Shown here piece by piece: positions 60,051-64,000 of a stretch of 64,000 bases of DNA. A model generated the notes under the pieces. The model saw only the letters and a list, made by a program, of their open reading frames with translations. It did not search any database and was not told the DNA's origin. How positions within the stretch are numbered: the first letter of the stretch is position 1; each line of letters starts with the position of its first letter. The DNA is from Ischnura elegans (lineage: Eukaryota > Arthropoda > Insecta > Odonata > Coenagrionidae), in the NCBI RefSeq assembly GCF_921293095.1, contig NC_060248.1:81041243-81105242 (forward strand), given 5' to 3'. The translations under genes were made by a program, and so were the position numbers.

Positions 60051-61098
60051 AAAAATCTCAGTTCAGTTCAGAGTTCAGCGACCTATGAATCAAGGCAAGT
60101 ATTAACCTCTGCAGATAGTCTTTTATCGCAGGCCAGCATAGGCAAGAAATTAGCCCAACATTTTTAACTGCATGAACTCAAACATGCAACGTCAACAGGG
60201 AATTTAGTACAGTCGGGGTATAAATAACTTTTTTAACATAAGAACAAATTCTTAAATGTAGAACTTACATCTGGTGTTTGGCAACTATATTCTTTACCTG
60301 AAAGAAAATACGTCCATGGACTGAACAAAGTCCCATTTTTTTCAAATTTAATTAATAAATAGTCAATACATGTATACGAATAGCAATCACTGTAGTTTTT
60401 AATGTTAATCGCAACTAACTACTTGCAGTTACATGATACCCATAATCTCAAAAAAGTATTTTTTGTCATCGTATTTCCGTTTCTAAATCAATTTTTAAAA
60501 TTCAATGGACTGAGGTAATAAGATTTTCACTTTTTTATTGAATTAAAGAAGAATCGTGCTGCTAATAACACCATGTTGAAATTTTATACGCAGCTGCGCT
60601 CATCAAATGAAGTAATGATCTTGTCATATTGTGGAGATACGAAGCCACGAGATGATCTCGTCATCCGGACGGTTCATCCGTTACTGATACTTCGATCGTA
60701 GCGTCGACGTTGTGCAGCACGACTTGAATGGAGCGTTGGATGGGTTGGGGTCACAGTAGAGGGCGCTGCTCTGAAGTGGTGGGGCATATCTGGATTGAAA
60801 ATGAACATCGAGAAAAATGAGGCATTGAAAGACGCAACGAAACTGCAGGATAAGGAATAGGTGTCAAGGTCGATGAAATGACTTCCGCCGATAACCAAAT
60901 ATTCGACATTGTTCGTTACAATCCATATGATTCCGATCCATACGGTTCAGATATGGCATAAAATCACGCCAGGGCTCTTTAGAAGGTACACGTTAGCCAG
61001 TATTTAACCGGTTAAACATAGCCGGTAATTTATCATATACCCTGACCCCCATTGATATGCCCTCCGAAGTAGGGTTAATGAGAATGAATATTTAAGGG

Positions 61099-61330
61099 GA
61101 TCGGGTTGATGTGGTGGCTAGAGTTCCCACCTATTAGGCTCGGGTTCAAATCCCGGCGGTGGCAGAGAATTTTCAGAGTGCTCTATCCCTACTTCAATGT
61201 TATTTGGGTGACATTTTCAGCGCAACACTTCGTCCGTCGGATGGGACGTTAAGCCGTGGTCCCCTTTGCGCCTTTCGTTAAGAGCAGGCTAATGCCGACG
61301 CCTGGTTTCTCTCCAACCTTCCTTTCTTAC
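61099..61330 (+). mobile_element. tRNA-derived SINE with conserved tail, family B
   Basis: The head has an A-box-like TGTGGTGGCTAGAG and a canonical B box GGTTCAAATCC at 61143-61153 with a CGG/CCG stem around it. A body of about 75 bases leads to the tail core at 61231-61305 (CGTCCGTCGGATGGGACG, GAGCAGGCTAATGCCGACGC), which is also present in both arms of the palindrome at 15.7 and 16.9 kb. It ends next to the 3' end of the LINE at 61395. Confidence 0.75.
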
Positions 61331-61394
61331 CCTTTCTCTCATAGCGTAAATGACCGCAGCTGTCTTTCGCCTTCACCAAATACTATACCTTACC

Positions 61395-63215
61395 ATGAAT
61401 ATTTAAATCATCATCATTACTGGTCAACAATCCTAGGATTGGTTTGACGCAGCTTTCCACTACGTTCTCCTATCAGCTAATCTTTTCACACCTACGTATT
61501 TCTTCTCTTTCACATCTCTCTTTACTTGTTATATATATTTTGTTCGGGGTCTTCCTTTTCCATTCTTCCACTTATCCTTCGACGATTGTCTTCATCAGGC
61601 CATCATGTCTCAAGATGTGGCCTATAAGGTTGTTCCGTCTTCTTATTAAGGTTTTCATGAGGCTTCTCTTCTCTCCTTCCCTTCTTAGGACTTCCTCGTT
61701 ACTAACTCGGTCGATCCATTTTCATCATTCTTCTGTAGCACCACATTTCAAAGGCCTCTATCTTTGCTTTCTCCGCTGCAGTCATTGTCCATGCCTCACT
61801 TCCGTATAGGAGCATACTCCAGATGTAGGTTCTTATAAATTGTTTCTTTACTTCCATATTTAAGTTTCCCGCTGTAAGCAGGTCTCTCTTTTGGTGGAAT
61901 GCTCTCTTCGCCTGGGCTATTCTGCTGATAATTTCTTTCTTGCTTCTCCCGTCACTAGTTATCTTGCTTCACAAATAACAGAATTCATCCACCTCTATCA
62001 GTTTTTGCCTCCCTATTTTAATGTTGGTCTTGACTTCTTCTCTTCTGCTGCATACTAAGATCTTGGTTTTCTTCGTGCTTATTTTCAGTTGATATCTACT
62101 CATTACCCTACCCATATTAATCAGAATATTTTTCAAATCCCTCTCTGTTTCTGCTATAACGGCTATGTCATCGGCAAATCTTGGCATGCTAATTTTTTCT
62201 CCATGGATATTCACTCCCAATTCCTCTTCTTTGATTTCATTAATGGCTTTTTCAATGTAAACGTTGAAAATTACGGGTGACAATGTACAGTCTTGTCGCA
62301 CTCCTTTCCTTATTCTTGCTTCTTCACAGCTGGGCCCTGATTTTATCACGGCTACTTGGTTTTTGTATAAACTGTGGATGATTCTTCTGTCATTATAAAG
62401 GACCCCAATTTCCTTTAGGATTCCAAGCATTGTGCTCCAATCCACGTTGTCAAATGCTTTCTCTAAGTCCACAAACGCAACGAATGTTGGCTTGTTCTTT
62501 TCCATTCTCTTCTCCATGAGCAGTCTTAGGGCCAATATTGCTTCCCTTGTGCCTTTGTTTTTTCTGAATCCAAATTGGTCCTCATCCAAGTACTCTTCTG
62601 CTTTTCGTTCTATTCTTCTATAGATGATCCTTGTCAGTATCTTTGACGCATGTGTAGTAAGGCTTATGGTCCTAAAATCTTCGCACTTTTCCGCTCTTTC
62701 CTTCTTAGGAATAGGGATTATAATGTTCCTCTCGAAATCCTTTGGTATCTCACCGGTCGTATACATTTCACTAATGATTTTGCATAGCTGGTTCAACGTC
62801 TTCTCTCCTGAATTTTTAATTAGTTCTGCAGGAATGTCATCAATGCCAGACGCTTTATTTATCCTGAGGTCTCTTACAGCCGCATCAAATTCCGATCTTA
62901 AAATTGGGGCTCCCATGTCATCGGCATCCACTTCCCTCTCGTTTCCGATAGCATTCGTTCTGAGGCGACTTCCTTTGTACAAATCTTCCAGATATTCCTT
63001 CCATCTCTTCCCTTTTTCTTCGTTTTCAATCAATAGTTCTCCGTCTTTGTCCCTAAGGGTATTACACCTTGCGCCCGTTTCCTTAAAGTGGTTCCTCACT
63101 ATCCTATAAGCGGCCTCTACTTTTCCATGTTTAAGATTGTTTTGCAAGTCTTCGCAAATGCTTTTCATCCACGTTTCTTTAGCCTTCCGCGCTTTACGAC
63201 ATGAATATTTGAATA
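61395..63215 (-). mobile_element. 5'-truncated LINE (non-LTR retrotransposon)
   Basis: On the minus strand a reverse transcriptase frame is followed by a C-terminal region with YGSEAW and FEMWCYRR motifs, an HxLRHD-type block, and a 3' end reading GTGGAAAGCTGCGTC, AAACCAATCCTAGGATTG and a GATGATGAT tail at about 61405. The 5' part (endonuclease) is absent; coding similarity begins near 63210 with CRKARKAKETWM. Relatives occur at 22.6 and 58.9 kb. The clade is not certain; the DQFGFRK and FVDLEKAFD motifs suit an endonuclease-type LINE. Confidence 0.88.
61969..63168 (-). pseudogene. LINE reverse transcriptase domain, interrupted
   Basis: The 399-residue frame holds the reverse transcriptase blocks in order: INKASGIDDIPAELIK (103-118), DFRTISLTTHASKIL (164-178), DQFGFRKNKGTREAI (197-211), FVDLEKAFDNVDW (232-244), GVRQDCTLSPVIFNVYI (289-305) and FADD (331-334), whose two aspartates are catalytic. 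GVRQD has D for the usual G, a change at a conserved place. The frame ends in TGA directly after FCYL; the sequence beyond continues in the same frame as SKITSDGRSKKEI to a stop near 61702, and a frameshift there separates the rest. A stop and a frameshift thus inactivate it. The start is arbitrary because the element is truncated: the same frame is open further upstream. Confidence 0.88.
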
Positions 63216-64000
63216 AGAAGTAAAAATGAAGGAAAGTGGCCCATTGTTACTAATATAGTTTTTCGTAGTTTTTAATTTATTAGCCATATACTAGTGCCCA
63301 GTTTTGTTATCGATCCTAAAATATCTTCATGAAAAATGAGAGATTATGATGGGGGATATGAAAATAAGAAGTAATTTAAATACCCAACGAAGATCCAGCC
63401 CGTGGTTTAGGTGTTTCCAAAAGAGGTGGATTCTTTTTCTTCTTCAAATTATAGCTCAACTTGATGAAAAAAAGCGGCAAGAAATTAAAAAAAAAAAAAT
63501 CCGAAGACTCAAGCGTGATGGAGTGGAGTTTTTTCATTTTGAATGAATTCCCCTAAATTTTGACAAATGAAGAGTAAATTTTAGAATCGTGGAAAATAGC
63601 AAATGTTTATTTCAATTAAGTATAAATACTGTATGTGCTTCATCAACCTTAATGAGATCTTAATAATAAGAAAATGGGTAAATGAATGTATACTAAGGTT
63701 CTTAATATTAAAGAGACGTGACCTGTTTAACGTCGCAATGACATCGCTTCGAGAAAAGTTTAGGAGTGCATATACGACAAGTCAGAGATCAATGCCACGC
63801 GTTTTCTGCGTCGATATCCTCACTGAGACGAAAAGGCTAATGGATCCGTGATGTCTCATCTGATAAGGAGGTAAGCAACATCGTTTCCGCAGCAAGACAG
63901 GGCCTTGGAATGAGGCCAAAACGCATCGAAGGCTTTCCACGTGCAGGTGTTCGGTAATGTAGCATGATATCGGGAAGACCGAATAAAATGAAGGCAAGCA
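63216..64000. other. AT-rich non-coding DNA, no gene seen
   Basis: An A-rich run at 63489-63500 and short frames on both strands only. The stretch at 63720-64000 is somewhat GC-richer with a minus-strand frame that runs to the window edge, but it has no recognisable domain. Confidence 0.4.

Noticed and set aside
62624..63109. 161-codon plus-strand frame
   Set aside because: It is antisense to the LINE reverse transcriptase and has a composition expected from the complement of its codons.

Overview
The window looks like intron-rich nuclear DNA from an arthropod, most likely an insect. The background is AT-rich and non-coding, splice sites are GT-AG with one GC-AG, tRNA-derived SINEs and LINE, Helitron-like and Penelope-like fragments are scattered throughout, and the one convincing host gene is a neuroligin whose protein follows the insect pattern. 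I cannot name the species.

Layout: 1-13.5 kb is AT-rich DNA without a recognisable host exon; it holds a SINE (5.7 kb), a small inverted repeat (6.2 kb) and a decayed LINE reverse transcriptase on the minus strand (7.5-8.1 kb). At 13.5-18.9 kb there is a 5.3-kb inverted repeat with arms of about 2.2-2.4 kb. Both outer ends look like Helitron 5' ends. Each arm carries a broken Pif1-type Helitron helicase end, a tRNA-Arg-like SINE head, a SINE tail and a Cys-rich peptide. From 19 to 42 kb the DNA is again mostly unannotatable. It contains two small elements (21.6 and 30.0 kb) with the same design (direct-repeat flanks, perfect foldback, hammerhead-like core, similar short tail), a third degenerate relative (28.9 kb), a LINE tail (22.6 kb), a perfect 21-bp hairpin (34.9 kb), a second SINE (37.0 kb) and minus-strand spliced-looking coding debris (37.8-38.5 kb).

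From 42.15 to 54.85 kb, six plus-strand exons encode the C-terminal 843 residues of a neuroligin: most of the esterase-like ectodomain, the stalk, one transmembrane helix and the cytoplasmic tail to the stop. All five junctions join in frame (phases 1, 1, 2, 1, 1). The first exon begins in mid-codon, so the signal peptide and N-terminal ectodomain must be encoded upstream; I did not find them in the first 42 kb. Exons 3 and 6 are very GC-rich against AT-rich introns. The introns carry a broken LINE (45.2-45.7 kb), a tandem duplication with four AATAAA motifs (48.5 kb) and a repeat built on a GTCGAAAC motif (51.8-52.45 kb).

The last 9 kb is again transposon territory: one LINE family appears as a degraded plus-strand copy (58.9-60.05 kb) and a much better preserved 5'-truncated minus-strand copy (61.4-63.2 kb), with a tRNA-derived SINE between them that shares its tail with the SINE inside the 5.3-kb palindrome. 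Nothing here suggests an operon-like system; the most unusual items are the palindrome and the hammerhead-like foldback elements.
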